From assembly GCA_036362985.1 (NCBI GenBank), contig JAYGXS010000005.1, positions 32,898,928-32,962,927 on the forward strand: a DNA stretch of 64,000 nucleotides, given 5' to 3'. This DNA is from Ligula intestinalis. Its lineage: Eukaryota > Platyhelminthes > Cestoda > Diphyllobothriidea > Diphyllobothriidae. Made by a program: the position numbers and the translations under genes. Shown here one piece after another: positions 31,496 through 43,436 of this stretch (its first letter is position 1; each line of letters begins with the position of its first letter). The notes beneath the pieces were generated by a model. The model searched no databases. It was not told where the DNA came from and saw nothing but the letters and a program-made list of their open reading frames with translations.

Positions 31496-33164
31496 AAATT
31501 GGTAGGAAGGGAGCGGGTAGCTGAAGCGGACTGTAGAGACTGATATGCTGATAACTTGAAGGCGTGCTGACGCAAGCCATTTTCCACTTTCTGTAGAGTG
31601 CAGTCGGAAAATTCGTTTTCAGGCCCCATGCAAGTGGAGGGTTTTATGGTTCTTGATTGAATGTGACAAGCAATTCTAAGGAAATATCTAGCCGTTGGAA
31701 ACACCACTTTGCTCAAAGTACAGATAGCGCCAGGTCTTTTCAAATTGTGCTCAAATAAAACTTACCCTTCTGCGAAATGAGATGGCATTACTTATTCTCA
31801 GCAAAACTCGAGTTTCATTCATATAACCTTCAACTGCCCAAGTGGGACAAACCTCCTGTTGAGTCATTAACCCACGGCTTATTCAGACGATCTCCTCGTT
31901 TTTTTGTTTGGCAAATCTGCAAATTGTCACAAGGGTGGGCTTTCTTCTTTCAAGCTATTGTTTAACATCCATAAAACAGTCAAAACTGAGCCAGCTGGCC
32001 TGTACTTACTCGACACGTCCAAACTGGGCGAGAGGAGAGCTTTTATTCGGTCATACAATACGTTTCTGTTGCTAATACAACCACGAGGAACTTGCTAGTT
32101 AGAGGCAGCTTTTTACTACGCTATGGGCACACGCCAGTTTCAAAGAGAGAAGCGCGCCAGCCACAATGGAATAACTGTTGATTATCAAAGCAATTCTAGT
32201 AGCAGCATTGATTCTGTACGAAACGACGCCTAACAAGGTGTGCATACATAGTGGTGTATAACTGGTACACAGAGATGCGTTATTTAAAACAAAAGAACAG
32301 TTTTTAAGTGAATATACATTTCAGAAATCGTTCATCACCAGACATTACATTTAATCAATGCCTCGACTCACAGTCGTCTTTTCAGTCACTTTACCGGCAT
32401 GCTATCTTCTGGTAGAGCTGAACTACACAGGGTCAATTTCAATCCTTTCACGGGCTTGCTGTCCCTTGACCGTTCTATTGTCTAAGTCCGTCAACAAGCT
32501 GGTGATTACGTGCAACCTACTGCTCGATCAAACTCGACAGTTTCCTATGTGTTCTGTGCAGTCGAAATGCTCCCGGCTACTTGCATCAAGATACACGGTT
32601 TCCTGTTCAGTGGAATGTATAACGACCTGGCCTGCGATCTTGGTATGGCCATACCAGTGATGAGGAGGTGGATCACACGCTCGTACTATGAAGTGCTCTT
32701 CTTGTGAAACGTAGCCAACCAAGCTGTCTAACTTCACTGATTAGCTGCTGCCGACCAAAGACCCAGCCCTGCGAACAAGACTTAACGATGCACACATGGG
32801 CGGATGCACATAGATCCGATTAAGTCCTTATCCTACCAGCATGCTTTTCGAAAGTGTGCACATGTGAAGGAGGTCCAAGGTACTTACATTCGAGCTTTAA
32901 GTATCAGCATCTTAGTTCCATTTCACGCTCCTGGAGGTGTATGTGTTGGCCATTCACGACCTCATTGATGTGTCTAATCTATTATTTTCATATTGTTAAA
33001 TCATTTACGAATTCCTAATTCCGAGAGTTACTCACTGGATTTCCAATAAAACTGTGTTCGTGGTTTTTCTATATTGGGAGTGTTGTCATGTATGGTCCAT
33101 CTGCATATCGTGCCTTATCTCTAGCACGAATATCGCTTCCGTTGGTTTTAAAGGCGACTGCATA
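31496..33164. other. unassigned sequence
   Basis: No recognised gene, RNA or terminal repeat was found. Short frames at 32358-32707 overlap on both strands. Confidence 0.3.
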
Positions 33165-33265
33165 CGACAAAGCAAATGGAGTACTGAATGGCCATTTCCG
33201 GCTTGCCAGCCGTCATCAGCCTATCATTGCCAATCTCAAGTTTTGGAGCTCCTGAATTTCAGTCG
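33165..33265 (-). repeat. SINE body fragment
   Basis: The reverse complement reads GAGATTGGCAATGATAGGC, TGATGACGGCTGGCAAGCC and GGAAATGGCCATTCAG. This is the body module that follows a tRNA-like head in other copies (38.2-38.6 and 53.9 kb). Confidence 0.6.
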
Positions 33266-34698
33266 TAGAATCTTACACTCTCAAATTACACGACGAGCTC
33301 ATGGCGTTGTCGGTTGTGCTCATGAATATAATGGAACTGGGGTTTTCATCTGTCCTATCTAATAAGTTCAGATACTTGTCCCGTTGTTCCTTGACTTTCC
33401 CACTTGTGTAATTTCAGGCTGTCGCTTAGCGAAGTCAGACTTATAAGTTGATGGAGTCGACTCCTACATGCACGTACATACTATATTATTGTGTATTATG
33501 TACTGGTATTAGTCACTTTGATTACTAGCATTATCGCTCTTATGATTGGTATGTTATTTCTAGCAGCAGTAACCTACTTCATGTAGTCCTATTTTTTTAG
33601 CAAATTGGTGATTAGCAGTGAAAAATAGAATTAATGCAGGTTCGCACTGCTATATGAGCTCAAGGGTACACGAGGCTCAGTGTTGACGTAAATCAGCCTC
33701 ACCCCTGGCTAGTATTAACGACAGCGTTAGTCTCAGTACTACTGTCATCCCTTTGCATTATTTTTAGTTGTGATAGCATTAGCAGCACGGCACCACTGTT
33801 GTACTGCTTATTTTGCATTGATAAGGATGTCCGCTCTCCCGGCCGAACAAACTTTGTGCAACATGAACCAGATACGACACGGCTTGATCAACTAAGATAC
33901 CACCCCAACGTCCAGGTGTTTTTTACCAGACATTACTGAAAAGAAACATTCATAAAAAGTATACTAGATTATTCCTTAAAAGCACTTTACTTTGATATTC
34001 AGCTGACTAAATATTGTGCCTATTACCATTGTCCATGGTTATATCAAAATAAAAATAGAGGTCTTTGAAAATTGTTTTAATGTTTCCGAAGACGAATGAA
34101 GCACTTTGAATGCGGATGAAAAAAACTCACTTTTTTTCTTTATATTGGATTAATTTCTGCCGCCGTGAATTACATCCAGGCTCTGTTATTAGCTTGTAAA
34201 TGCAAAAAAGATTGGCCATATACGGCTTTTTGACATTTTTTATTGTTCTCTCCGTTGCGTTTCCAAATTACACAGTAACGAAAATTACAGTGGTAAGATT
34301 GGGTTTTACGGAAATGTTCATGATAATATTTGACCAGTTTTTCTTAAGACTTTCTTAAACTTAATGCCGAATAAAACGCGCTCAAGACGTTTTTACTGCA
34401 TGTTGTGCCAAACGATGTCACAATTTCCAAATAATTATTTTTAAAATTAGAATTATTATTTGTTTCTGGAGGTAAATGCGATACCTTTAAATTGGCTTCA
34501 CTTTCATTTGGGCAGCTTCGGACTACATTTGCCGGTTCTGGATAGGATATGCTTTTAACTCACCTTTCTTGTTTTGGAGTTCCTCCATAGCACAATACAC
34601 ATTAATAAAATAGTTGGTTCTGTCATACTTAAAAGAATATGAAATTCCTTCGACATGAGGCTTCATCCAATTTCACCAAAATTAATGTCCATTTACCT
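33266..34698. other. unassigned AT-rich sequence
   Basis: No gene was recognised. It is AT-rich with no long open frame. Confidence 0.3.
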
Positions 34699-35030
34699 TT
34701 ATAATCCTAACTTAAAGCGGAGGTTCTTTTCACATGAAACATAAAACTGGTGATCCTCCAGTAAGTTATTAGCCTCCTTAATGTAGTCGGTTCTGGCGAC
34801 TATAACAGTGAAACGTTCCTCATCGGCTGGCACGATTACGATGTCTTGCTCGGCCTCGGTAGCGCTTAGTGCAACGCGTTCGGCCTTTGGTAGCAACTCC
34901 CGCGGTTGATGAGCTATCAGGAAGGACGGCAACGGCTGCCAGGTCAGGTTATTTATATTCTCCGCTGCTTCCATCTTAAGAATGACCGATTCTACACCTG
35001 CAAGCATTTATGTAGGTTCAGCAGCATCGC
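34699..35030 (-). pseudogene. Penelope-like element, N-terminal RT region
   Basis: The minus-strand frame reads GVESVILKMEAAENINN, then SFLIAHQPRELLPKAERVAL, DIVIVPADEERFTVIVARTD, and NNLLEDHQFYVSCEKN. This is the conserved block before the RT fingers of Penelope-like proteins, where the usual sequence is ADKGRSTVVLD; here the Lys-Gly-Arg is changed to Glu-Glu-Arg. The element stops at 34699 before any RT motif. The Ala-Glu lead into the block is a clear family feature, so identity is confident although the piece is only about 100 codons. Confidence 0.82.
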
Positions 35031-38000
35031 TTTTGAATGAGGCGAGAAGTGTAGAACGCAGCAAAGCTGATATTTTCATATGCCATGCCTGTTGCAAAAG
35101 CAATGTGTCTGACAGCTCTTGATAGAACTATAGGAGTAAATTATTAGAATATACTATCTGCTAGTTTTTAATCATTATGATTGCAAGAATAATCATTCTC
35201 AGCAACGGCAAATTACCTCTAGCAGTGGTATCCTAGCCCAAATATTAGTAAAATGTGACACAGCCCTTTGTGACAAGGCAAGCCATGATGTTTGATCCTC
35301 GGGTCTGAAAGTTGACCACCTGAAACTATATGCCTCAAGTAAATCCTCGAGATGTAAACCATCGGAGGGTGGAAACCATCTAACTTCATGTAGATTGAAA
35401 CAATTGTAGCCAAACAGGACTTAAGATTACGATAATCTGTGGCATGGAACTCCTGCTGGGTTGGTGACAAACGATAGGGAACTGTGTGCCGGCGAATCAC
35501 GTGGAGATAGGGGAATAGAAGATCGAGAAAGGGATTTCAGGGCCAACCAGGACGTTAACGATTGGCAGTTGGGTAAAAGGGTAAAGTAAGTGCAAGAAAA
35601 AGTGGACCTTTTGGGTGGCGCTGTAACGATATAAATGTCTATCGACCAGGCACCTTTAAAAAATCGAGACGACGCATACCAGTCCTTAGAATGCAATTAT
35701 ATTTCCCCGCAATCGGCAGTGCGAGACGACGAAGTGCCCTGTCCATGTTTGTCTATGGTGCCTTCTGGACGGATGCCTTGCGCCACCCCGATCTTTGCGC
35801 GCATTTTCCCTTCCGGCGTTTATGACTCAATTTCCTTGCAGGACCTGGGGCGTGTGAAAGGTGCCATTTAACACAAAATGCGTTTGGAGGTACCTTGAGG
35901 CGCTAATGGTTATAGACTTGAAGGTCGCCGTATAATGGACTACCTCAGTCCTTTCCAGAAACGACGATCAAGTAGCATTAGCTTCTTCGTACTATGACTC
36001 CCACCGTACTCCTAATTCTGCGAGTTCGGAGAAAAGCACATCAGCACTTAATTTACTGTGACGCTCTCTCACAAGTGAAGCATGTCAGCGGCAAGGAAAA
36101 AGGCAAAAAAGAATCAGTGGAGGTCTATCTCATTATAGGCTACAGTTTACTCACCGAATAGTCCTATTTTAATTGATAATTTTCACTAGGATCAGAATCC
36201 TTTTATGGTGCCTAGGAAGTGGCCCATACCAAATTTCTTCTCCGTTCCAGAAAGCTAAATTCTACTAAGAAATGCCCTTTAATCTGAACTGAAGGCTGAT
36301 ATTTGCAGACGGGCCACGTATTACAGGGATAGTGCATTAACACTACCAAATCGACGGAGGAACCTGTGAAACGCTGTTAATTAGTGATGGAAACGAAAAA
36401 AGAAATAGTGTAGATGGAGAGAGCAGCTTGTCTATTTTGGTGAAAGTAATGCCTTTTTGTAGATCTTTAATGTTCACAGAAATTAATGTGTTACTGGGTA
36501 GAAATCAATGATCTCAAGAGTCTATAAGCACCAGCAACACAGGTCCTAGGTAAAAACCTTCCAAGACTGTCGGGTGCCAACTCACTGAAATCTGTCTTCC
36601 GGCCTGATGAAATTAACGGCCTGTACCGGTCTCATTTCATTCAATGGAAATAATGGAAGACTGAAACCACTTTACATTTATGCCCATCTTTCCCTTGTTC
36701 CAGTATGCCTTCATTTCACCGGCTGCATTTTTTTCCTTTTTTCTGACAAACACTACTAATAATGTCACATTTGAGGCGACTTTTTTCACACCTCACTCGA
36801 TCGCCACTGTATATTTATGTTAGCTACCCCAACCATTTCTAGAATGGCCTAAAAGGCATGTGTCACACTGGGGTCCACGCACCTGTTGATCGATCAAGTC
36901 GAATTAAGCATCAATAACGAGCCCCACGAAAATGTGTAGCGGGCCAGAGATGTCGAGTTTGGCACACACCTAAAGGATAAGTGGTCTGAGGATGGTTCTG
37001 CAGCGGAAGCTCTGAATTGGATCGATAAGTATCACTCAAGCACACAAATGTTAAGGCCGAAGTAAAAGGAAACGAGAATATATGGAGACGAATTTACTAG
37101 TAATTAAGAACACGTAAAGAGTAAGAAAATAATATGGGGATAGGGAATGACGTAACATGGATACAAGTCCTACCTGGAGTGGAGGGTGTTCTCTAATGTC
37201 TGATCAGAAGAAGAGCATGTGATCACTAGAACAAGAGTTTTATTTGCATGATCATTTACCGGTGGGGAATACAGAGCTGTGGGCGACTGTAGGGGCAGGA
37301 CGGGGTGCTGACATTGAGTACGGGACTGTGATACGAACGGCGACGACGACGGCGGGAAGGAGGTCAGTGGCTGTGAGGGAAAACGGCACTGGTTTCTTCT
37401 CAGACACTTGATCACATCATCTCCATCCAGGGTCCGCGCCAAAATTGACGACCTTGGTGTACTTAAACAGTCATTCAGTTTCTTGGGTCGCCACAAATGC
37501 CACCGCCCTCATTTGTGCTATCTTTGGCCATAAATACGCTACGGCGATTCTTTGGCGACCAGCTTCTGTAATCTATACGTAGACACGGTTTCTCTATTGT
37601 ACGAAAAAAACCTACCGTGTAGGTCTCTATTTCTGTTATAATTTATTTGCCGCGTTTTTGGAGGAAAACTGTTTTACTTTTTATCATTTTTTGTAGCAAG
37701 TCAAGCTGTTGTATATCCTCTTAGGTTTACGTATTAAAACAAAACTGATAAATTTGTTAAAGGTAGGGTCGATACCTAGTTACCAAACACCGCAGGAGCC
37801 AGACATGCATTTTAGGCAACAAATGTTTTGTGGAAAAACTGACCAATTTTGAAATAAATATGGACTATAATATAGTTTATGCCAAAGAAGGAACACCTGT
37901 CCGATACTTGTTTCGAACTCATGTGTCCGGTACACTAGGACTATTTGGTTTCTGCAACAAAGATCGTACAGGAACTCGCCAGGATAATACTTGTCATTCT

Positions 38001-38240
38001 GATTCAACATATCTTCGAATCTTTTAGGAAGATTCACTTCACATTTGATACGCAATATTCAGCGACATTCCAAATAGCCTCCGCAAAGGTTTTAGTGCTC
38101 ACCTGTCTGTTGATTCCAATCTGGTAGACGAACAATAAAGTTCCGCTTCACTGTGGAGCTCTCAATCAGATCCCGCGCAGGAGATCACATAGCAACTAAG
38201 AGGATACGATAAAATAGATCCGAAAAAGCAAGGGATAACC
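35031..38240. other. unassigned sequence
   Basis: About 3.2 kb without a recognised gene. Open frames at 35219-35500 (minus), 35427-35696 (minus), 35635-35871 (plus) and 37170-37496 (minus) carry no motif I know. No terminal repeats or tRNA-like boxes were seen. Confidence 0.3.
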
Positions 38241-38242
38241 TA

Positions 38243-38405
38243 AATGGTCACTTCTGGCTTGTAAGCTGTCATCAGCCAGCTATAGCCAACCTCAGGGATA
38301 AGAACCCCCGAGATTCGAAACCGGGACCCTAGGTAATTAACTTTGACGCTCCACCTTGGCACCACGGGCATGTTGCTCTGTCAGTTGAGATCGGAAACAT
38401 GATGA
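38243..38405 (-). repeat. tRNA-derived SINE copy
   Basis: On the minus strand it runs from a head with an A-box-like stretch (TCAACTGACAGAGCAACATG) through a B box (GGTCCCGGTTTCGAATCTCG, about 38300-38325). The body follows, with GGCTGATGACAGCTTACAAG and CCAGAAGTGACCATT. The B box is close to the GGTTCGAATCC consensus. It does not fold into an intact tRNA. Confidence 0.72.
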
Positions 38406-38522
38406 ATATGTAGGGTTCATCGATCTTGAAGAGGAACGAAATAGTTCCGTTTCGCCTAGGAGCTTACAATTAGAGCCCGCGCAGGCAGTCACTTAGTGAC
38501 TATTTCTGATCTTAACGGGCAA
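38406..38522. other. spacer between two inverted SINE copies
   Basis: Bases 38430-38500 (GAGGAACGAAATAGTTCC through GCCCGCGCAGGCAGTCAC) resemble 38130-38190 in the same orientation, so the SINE at 38243 is flanked by a diverged direct duplicate. Confidence 0.45.
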
Positions 38523-38665
38523 ACGAAACGAGCTCGTGGCTGAATTTTAGATTGGTAAGCTCAACGATCAGAGGTCCCGGACTCGAATCTAGGGGGTTCC
38601 GAAACGTGAGATTTTGTGTGACTGGCTGATGATGGCTTACAAGCCAAAAATGACCATGCCTTTCC
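38523..38665 (+). repeat. tRNA-derived SINE copy
   Basis: The head GAGCTCGTGGCTGAATTTTA is an A-box remnant. A B box, GGTCCCGGACTCGAATCTAG, lies at about 38570. The body TGGCTGATGATGGCTTACAA then GCCAAAAATGACCATGCC matches the inverted copy 300 bp upstream. Confidence 0.75.
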
Positions 38666-39477
38666 CCCTGCCACGTCGTATCCACTTTATATCCCGACGA
38701 TCCGGGATTTTGAAGATCCTTTGCCCATTCAGTCTTCTTCTTTCTTATATTTTATACCTGAATCTCCAACCTTGCATTCGTTTAGGTGTATTACGTGCAC
38801 GCCGAAAAGGGCAAGGTTGCTCTATCAAAGAATTCACAGTCTTTTTCTTTTAAATAGATGCGTTTGCTGGGTAATTTTGCATGAATAACCGTCAATACTT
38901 ATTCTTAACTGACAATCAATTTGTCTTTTTTTCAGATGCTGCCTACCACAGATATACGATTGGTTATATAGTGCACAGGGAACCGGAGTGGACTCACTCA
39001 ATTCCCTCCATTCGGGTCACATCCAGTAGGTCATTTTTACGAATTCATCAAAGGAGGCTAACATTGTATTGCCTTATTTGTTTAATGTAGTTCTGTATTA
39101 TGAATTCCTGAAGTGTATTAAGTTAAAATAAGGAGCACACTTTACAGCAAACCAAGGTTTTTCTTGATGTTTTTACTTAAAATAGATTAGGTTCAAACCT
39201 ACACAACACTAAACGTCTAAGCTATCTCAAACTTTATGACATAATCTCTCTCAAATATCTAAATAATATATTTTCTCACAATTTAATTGAAATATAATAT
39301 CCAGCAATGGCGAGGCGAGGACGTTGAGCCTTATTTTTCAGGTTTAGCAAGAATAGCACCGTTGCTAAAAAGTGACATGAAAATAATGGGAAAATATTAC
39401 CAACAGAATTCATGAGCAAATCTACGTACTCCTTAAGAAATATGGCCAGTTTGAACTGTGTCCAACTGTTCGCAATT
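38666..39477. other. unassigned sequence with one possible splice acceptor
   Basis: A strong acceptor (TTTGTCTTTTTTTCAG ending 38935) precedes an open frame, to a stop at about 39088, that reads DAAYHRYTIGYIVHREPEWT. No donor or partner exon was identified, so this is only a possible terminal exon. The rest is AT-rich. Confidence 0.25.
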
Positions 39478-39538
39478 TAATTGGTTAGAGAGTAAGATTT
39501 CCAATCAAATGGTCGTGGATTTAACCCTTGACTTGACA
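39478..39538 (+). repeat. tRNA-like head sequence
   Basis: TTAATTGGTTAGAGAGTAAG is A-box-like and GGTCGTGGATTTAACCC is B-box-like, at tRNA-like spacing. It ends almost exactly where the CR1-like endonuclease remnant begins. Likely a SINE head or tRNA pseudogene. Confidence 0.5.
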
Positions 39539-39539
39539 T

Positions 39540-41220
39540 GATTGCTACTCGTGGGCGACATAAACGTGCCTTATATCGACCGGAGCTTAGCCTACGCACG
39601 TGGATCTGATCTGGCCTTTGACGGTGGTATTCGGGACAAGACGCTAAACTTACTTCTTACACACCACGTCATATTTCTAATTAGGGCACGCGAAGGCCAA
39701 CATACCAATTGTCTGGACGTCCTTTTCACAAAAACGCATATCAGCAACGATGAAGTCTCATGCGTACCTCCGCACGGTTAAAGTGACCATGTTGCACTTT
39801 TGTGGGATTACTCGCTGTTTTCAATATCTGTAAGACCCACAACATTCAGGAGAAAGATTTGGCAAAGCGATTTCGATCGACGTGTCCCTGCATATTTGGT
39901 GATAGACACTCGCGACTTATTACTCATAGCCCATTCAACCCAGGCCATGGTTACTTCCCAATCCCACAGAGGTGTCCCTTCAGGAGTACGAACACCCAGA
40001 TCATTTTCTCCACAAGTGGGACTACTTCCACTGTCAATGATATCACTTGGTTCAACTCATACTGACACGGCATTCTGATTTGCTGTTGACGTTTTACCGT
40101 TCCAACGGCTTCCTTTAGCCGCCTGGCTCATTCCAGCCACAGCCACCCACACCGTTTTGCAATGCTACTTTGGTACGTATCTCCCTTACTAAAGTTACCT
40201 GTTCTTTCTCCATTCGATTTCTTTCATCAATCGAATTTTGGTCTCGGAAGGGGGCAGTTGTAGTGACTGGTTCGCCCCGAAATGTATTCCACTAGCATCT
40301 CATGACTACGGTATACTACTTCTTTGAACAGCCAAGCACAGATGCCGCAATTTTGGTCCTTAGCAAGGTGACGAATAGAAGGCCTGCACGCGTAAATTGC
40401 TCTCTTTGCCCACTGACCTGACGGCTGTCAACTGGCACTTGGACCCGGATCGCCCTCCTGGCTGGTCGTGTGCTCCCAAGTCAGATTTCTTCCATCTATT
40501 CTTCGTTCCTCTGTGTACACACTCTACTATTCCTAACACTGTGGCCTTCCCAAGGCTTCTCCTCTTCTTAATAACCATGGTCTGAAGATCAAAGTTGCTA
40601 GGCTTTAACTTACATAACCTCCTGCGGTTTGCGAAAAAAACACATAGAAATCGGGTCAAGGGCCTTATTCTTAGAATAGGACGGGATGTCGGAGTGTATC
40701 TTCCAAACCATGCTACCTTGAACCCTTGACCAATCAAAAATTACCTCAGGCAAAGTACAGGAAACAGAGATCCGAGGCTATTGTCATTAATAAACTGTTA
40801 GGCCTAAATTTATCTAAGTCACCGGGTCCCGATGTCCAACGTTGTAGGTCCCGTGTGACAAATTTTCTCTGCTGTCTAGAACAGGGGACTAAGGCATCTG
40901 ATAGAAGAAATACGATGCACGCAGTATATCTTCACTTTAAAAAGGCCTTCGATAGCTTCCCACACCATCGCCGACTTTATAGACTCAGCCGCGTAGGAGT
41001 AAGAGGTAGGCTTCTGGCGTGGTTAGAAAACTTCCTAATTGGCTGATCAATTGCTGTCCATAACAGTGACAAGCATTCGACGATGGTTGTGACCAAGGTC
41101 AGCGAACTATATTACAATATCGCCTTGTTTGCTGATGATATCAAACTTTGGCGTGTCATTTGAGCTGCAGTGGAAGAAGAGCATTTGCAGGTAAAAATTT
41201 ACTCTGAAGACGAGTTCTTA
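39540..41220 (+). pseudogene. CR1/Jockey-like retrotransposon remnant, rearranged
   Basis: An endonuclease end (LVGDINVPYIDRS, SDLAFDGGIRDKTLN, LLTHHVIF, EGQHTNCLDVLFTKT, SDHVALLWD) lies at 39540-39830. It is followed by RPTTFRRKIWQSDFD, a linker NYLRQSTGNRDP at 40740, KSPGPD at 40816 and, after an internal loss, VTNFLCCLEQGTKASDRRNT and HFKKAFDSFPHHRRLYRLSR. Another gap removes the PQGSVLGP motif before LFADDIKLWRVI at 41130-41160. Gaps, stops (for example 39779) and about 800 bp of unmatched sequence between 39870 and 40690 show deletions plus a probable insertion. It is the same family as the remnants at 3.2-4.7 and 61.2-62.3 kb. Confidence 0.85.
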
Positions 41221-42187
41221 ATGCCTTAATGCTGTTTCACCAAAGTCCTGTAGAGACTTTATCACTACAAATATACAAAACGTCTTAGCCAATACGCAAT
41301 GGAAAATTTTTGAGGGTAGACTAACTGCTAATAAGAGATTTACTAGACCATTCAAGTGGAAAAGTCATAAAATCCAGTAAAGAGATTGACGGTGAAGATT
41401 AGAAATGATACAACTCACTTAGATCCTTCTCGATCCTAGCCGGCAGTAGTCAAGTAGTCGACTTGCCAAAGGATAACTCTGCGAGGACTGGATCCAAGTT
41501 CGTTGGGCTGTGAGTTGCAACAATGGGGAGAAAACTCGTTTGCAAATTGTCGCTGGATTCTCCTGGAGCCCGAGATTGATCACCAGAGAGGTGTCGTTGA
41601 AGGGCAAAATAAACAGCGGCAGGTGAGGAGAGAGTTGAGCGGTGGAGAGTGAGTAGCAAGATAGTTGCTGTCACGCGTCAAAACCGAAAAGTGTGAAAGC
41701 GTGTTGTATTTAGTTTTAACAAACTTAGTTATTGATAAATTTAAACAACACGTAAGCAGGGCCAAGAGCCCACAGTCCTGAAAACCTCGATTCGGTCGCG
41801 GCAGAAAGCAAATTTTTGAAAATAGGGACTTGTAGAAGAGGAGAGACATAACGGATTGGCGGGCCTAGTAAACTAAAGTTGTGTCACATACGTAAAAGAA
41901 ACGTGTATGGGGTTTTGAAATCTCCTTGGTGCATTCTTGGGGATTGAGCAAAATATAGATAAATTAAGTCAAGCAAGAGCTAACTTAAAAGAGTATGTTC
42001 GCTGTCCATGGGATAAGAAAACACCTGTCCCAACAAAACCTTTCGAAAAAGTACCTTTCGAAAGTACTCACGCAAAGATTGAGTCGTCAAGCCTACTTGA
42101 AGTTCAAATAAAAGAGAGCATGACTATGGAGCACAGTAAAACAGTTGACTTTTCAATAGAGGAGAATATACGAGTTCCAGGCAGCAG
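41221..42187. other. unassigned sequence with an acidic open frame
   Basis: A plus-strand frame at about 41940-42236 reads NIDKLSQARANLKEYVRC and later KVPFESTHAKIESSSLLEV and DFSIEENIRVPGSSSEEED. It runs into the Penelope-type terminus. It has coding-like composition but I do not recognise it. Confidence 0.3.
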
Positions 42188-42345
42188 TTCCGAAGAAGAA
42201 GATGCGATCACTGGAACAAGGACTTTATTTTCCTGACGTTTCGGATTCCGTCATTTACGATTACCTATGACTAGGGATTCCCGATGGAATCGGAAACGTC
42301 AGGAAAATACAGTCCTTGTTCCAGTGATCGCATCTTCTTTGGAGT
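42188..42345. repeat. inverted pair of Penelope-type termini
   Basis: Arms at about 42195-42248 and 42286-42339 are reverse complements of roughly 53 bp. The right arm reads GGAATCGGAAACGTCAGGAA, AATACAGTCCTTGTTCCAGT and GATCGCATCTTCTT. The same order (CGAAACGTCAGG, AATAAA-like, then CTTCTTC) occurs at the end of the Penelope element at 46.12-46.19 kb and at 47.7, 54.6-55.0 and 57.2 kb. Confidence 0.8.
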
Positions 42346-43436
42346 TGACTTTTCTTCTGTTTCGAAGGTAGCTCAAAAAAGCCAGTGAACTTTACTGCTG
42401 TCCACCTGCCCAAGCAGCATCAGCAATGATCTGACCACATAATCCAAAGCTGCATCTTTGCTACAGACTACATCAAAAAGAGAGGTTAAATATTTTTCAA
42501 ATTTGAAAATCTAAAGAGGAAGAGTACGAAGAGCGGCAAATGGTTCAATGATTTGGGTTCAGCTAGTCCAATAATCAGTTCTCCTGGACCTATTACACCA
42601 AGTGAAGTGGATGAAAGAACTATTTCAATCGAAAGATGGCGACGTAAAGAAGCGCCAGGTCAATTTAATTGTAAATGGAGTCTCAGACCAAACAGAAAAA
42701 AAGCAGTGTTACTAGGCATTGTAGACGCAGCAGATGTCAACAAGTGTCCACCGAAGCTAAATGAAAGAGACGCAAAGAAGACGTACTGACAACTTAGGCA
42801 GCTACTGCGGTGTGAGAACAACAAGCAGGAATGGCGCAAGAAAAAAAACAGGCTACTTAAAAACACACAAAAGCTGGGAAAATGGAAATCCAACGACAAG
42901 AAGAATAGCGATAACGGATAACCGACTTCGAGAGACTCCTCGAAATAACTTGAACGAGGGTCTTCGTCAGGTCCATCAGAGTAAATACTGCATATTCGCA
43001 AATAATTAATAATCGCAAAATATATTAGATATTAGTGGACCAAGCACACAAACTGTTATCCATTTCCTCATTTAAATTATTACTTGCGATTCATAATCAT
43101 CGGAGCCACGCACATCGCCAAAATCAGACAAAGCCGGAGCAAAACTCACGTATAAATAAAGGTGTCTGCTCCGCCATCACCGCCATCACAAAAGCTTTAC
43201 ACCTCATAGTGGACGATAGCCTCGTAGGCACGAATAATGCAGTCGATAGGAAAACAATCTCAGAATACAGAGACTACCTAAATCAACCGCTATTAATCTA
43301 TAGACCGGCATTCTGAAGACATGAAGCTCTTGCAAGTGCTTCTGAAGAACATGCTGGCCCCTAGGGTGGCAGTCAAAGTGGTAGAAGCCTTCCGCCGCGG
43401 AAAATAGTCAGAGAGCCCAGATGAATCAACGCGTCC
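42346..43436. other. unassigned, partly coding-like sequence
   Basis: The plus strand from 42553 to about 42960 reads SPIISSPGPITPSEVDERTI, RRKEAPGQFNCKWSLRPNRK, then in other frames NKQEWRKKKNRLLKNTQKL and LERGSSSGPSE. It is Lys/Arg-rich and may be a decayed ORF, possibly the first ORF of a retroelement. The family is not recognised. Confidence 0.3.

Noticed and set aside
38936..39090. Possible terminal exon after a strong acceptor
   Set aside because: There is no conserved peptide, donor or linked exon; the acceptor alone is weak evidence in T-rich DNA.
39478..39538. A functional tRNA gene
   Set aside because: A- and B-box-like parts are at tRNA spacing but the stems do not pair well and the acceptor stem is missing, so it was called a SINE head or pseudogene.
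43028..43073. Short match to 61398-61443 (CCAAGCACACAAA..TTTCCTCA)
   Set aside because: About 45 bp of partial similarity, too short to assign; it could be a CR1 fragment or a small repeat end.
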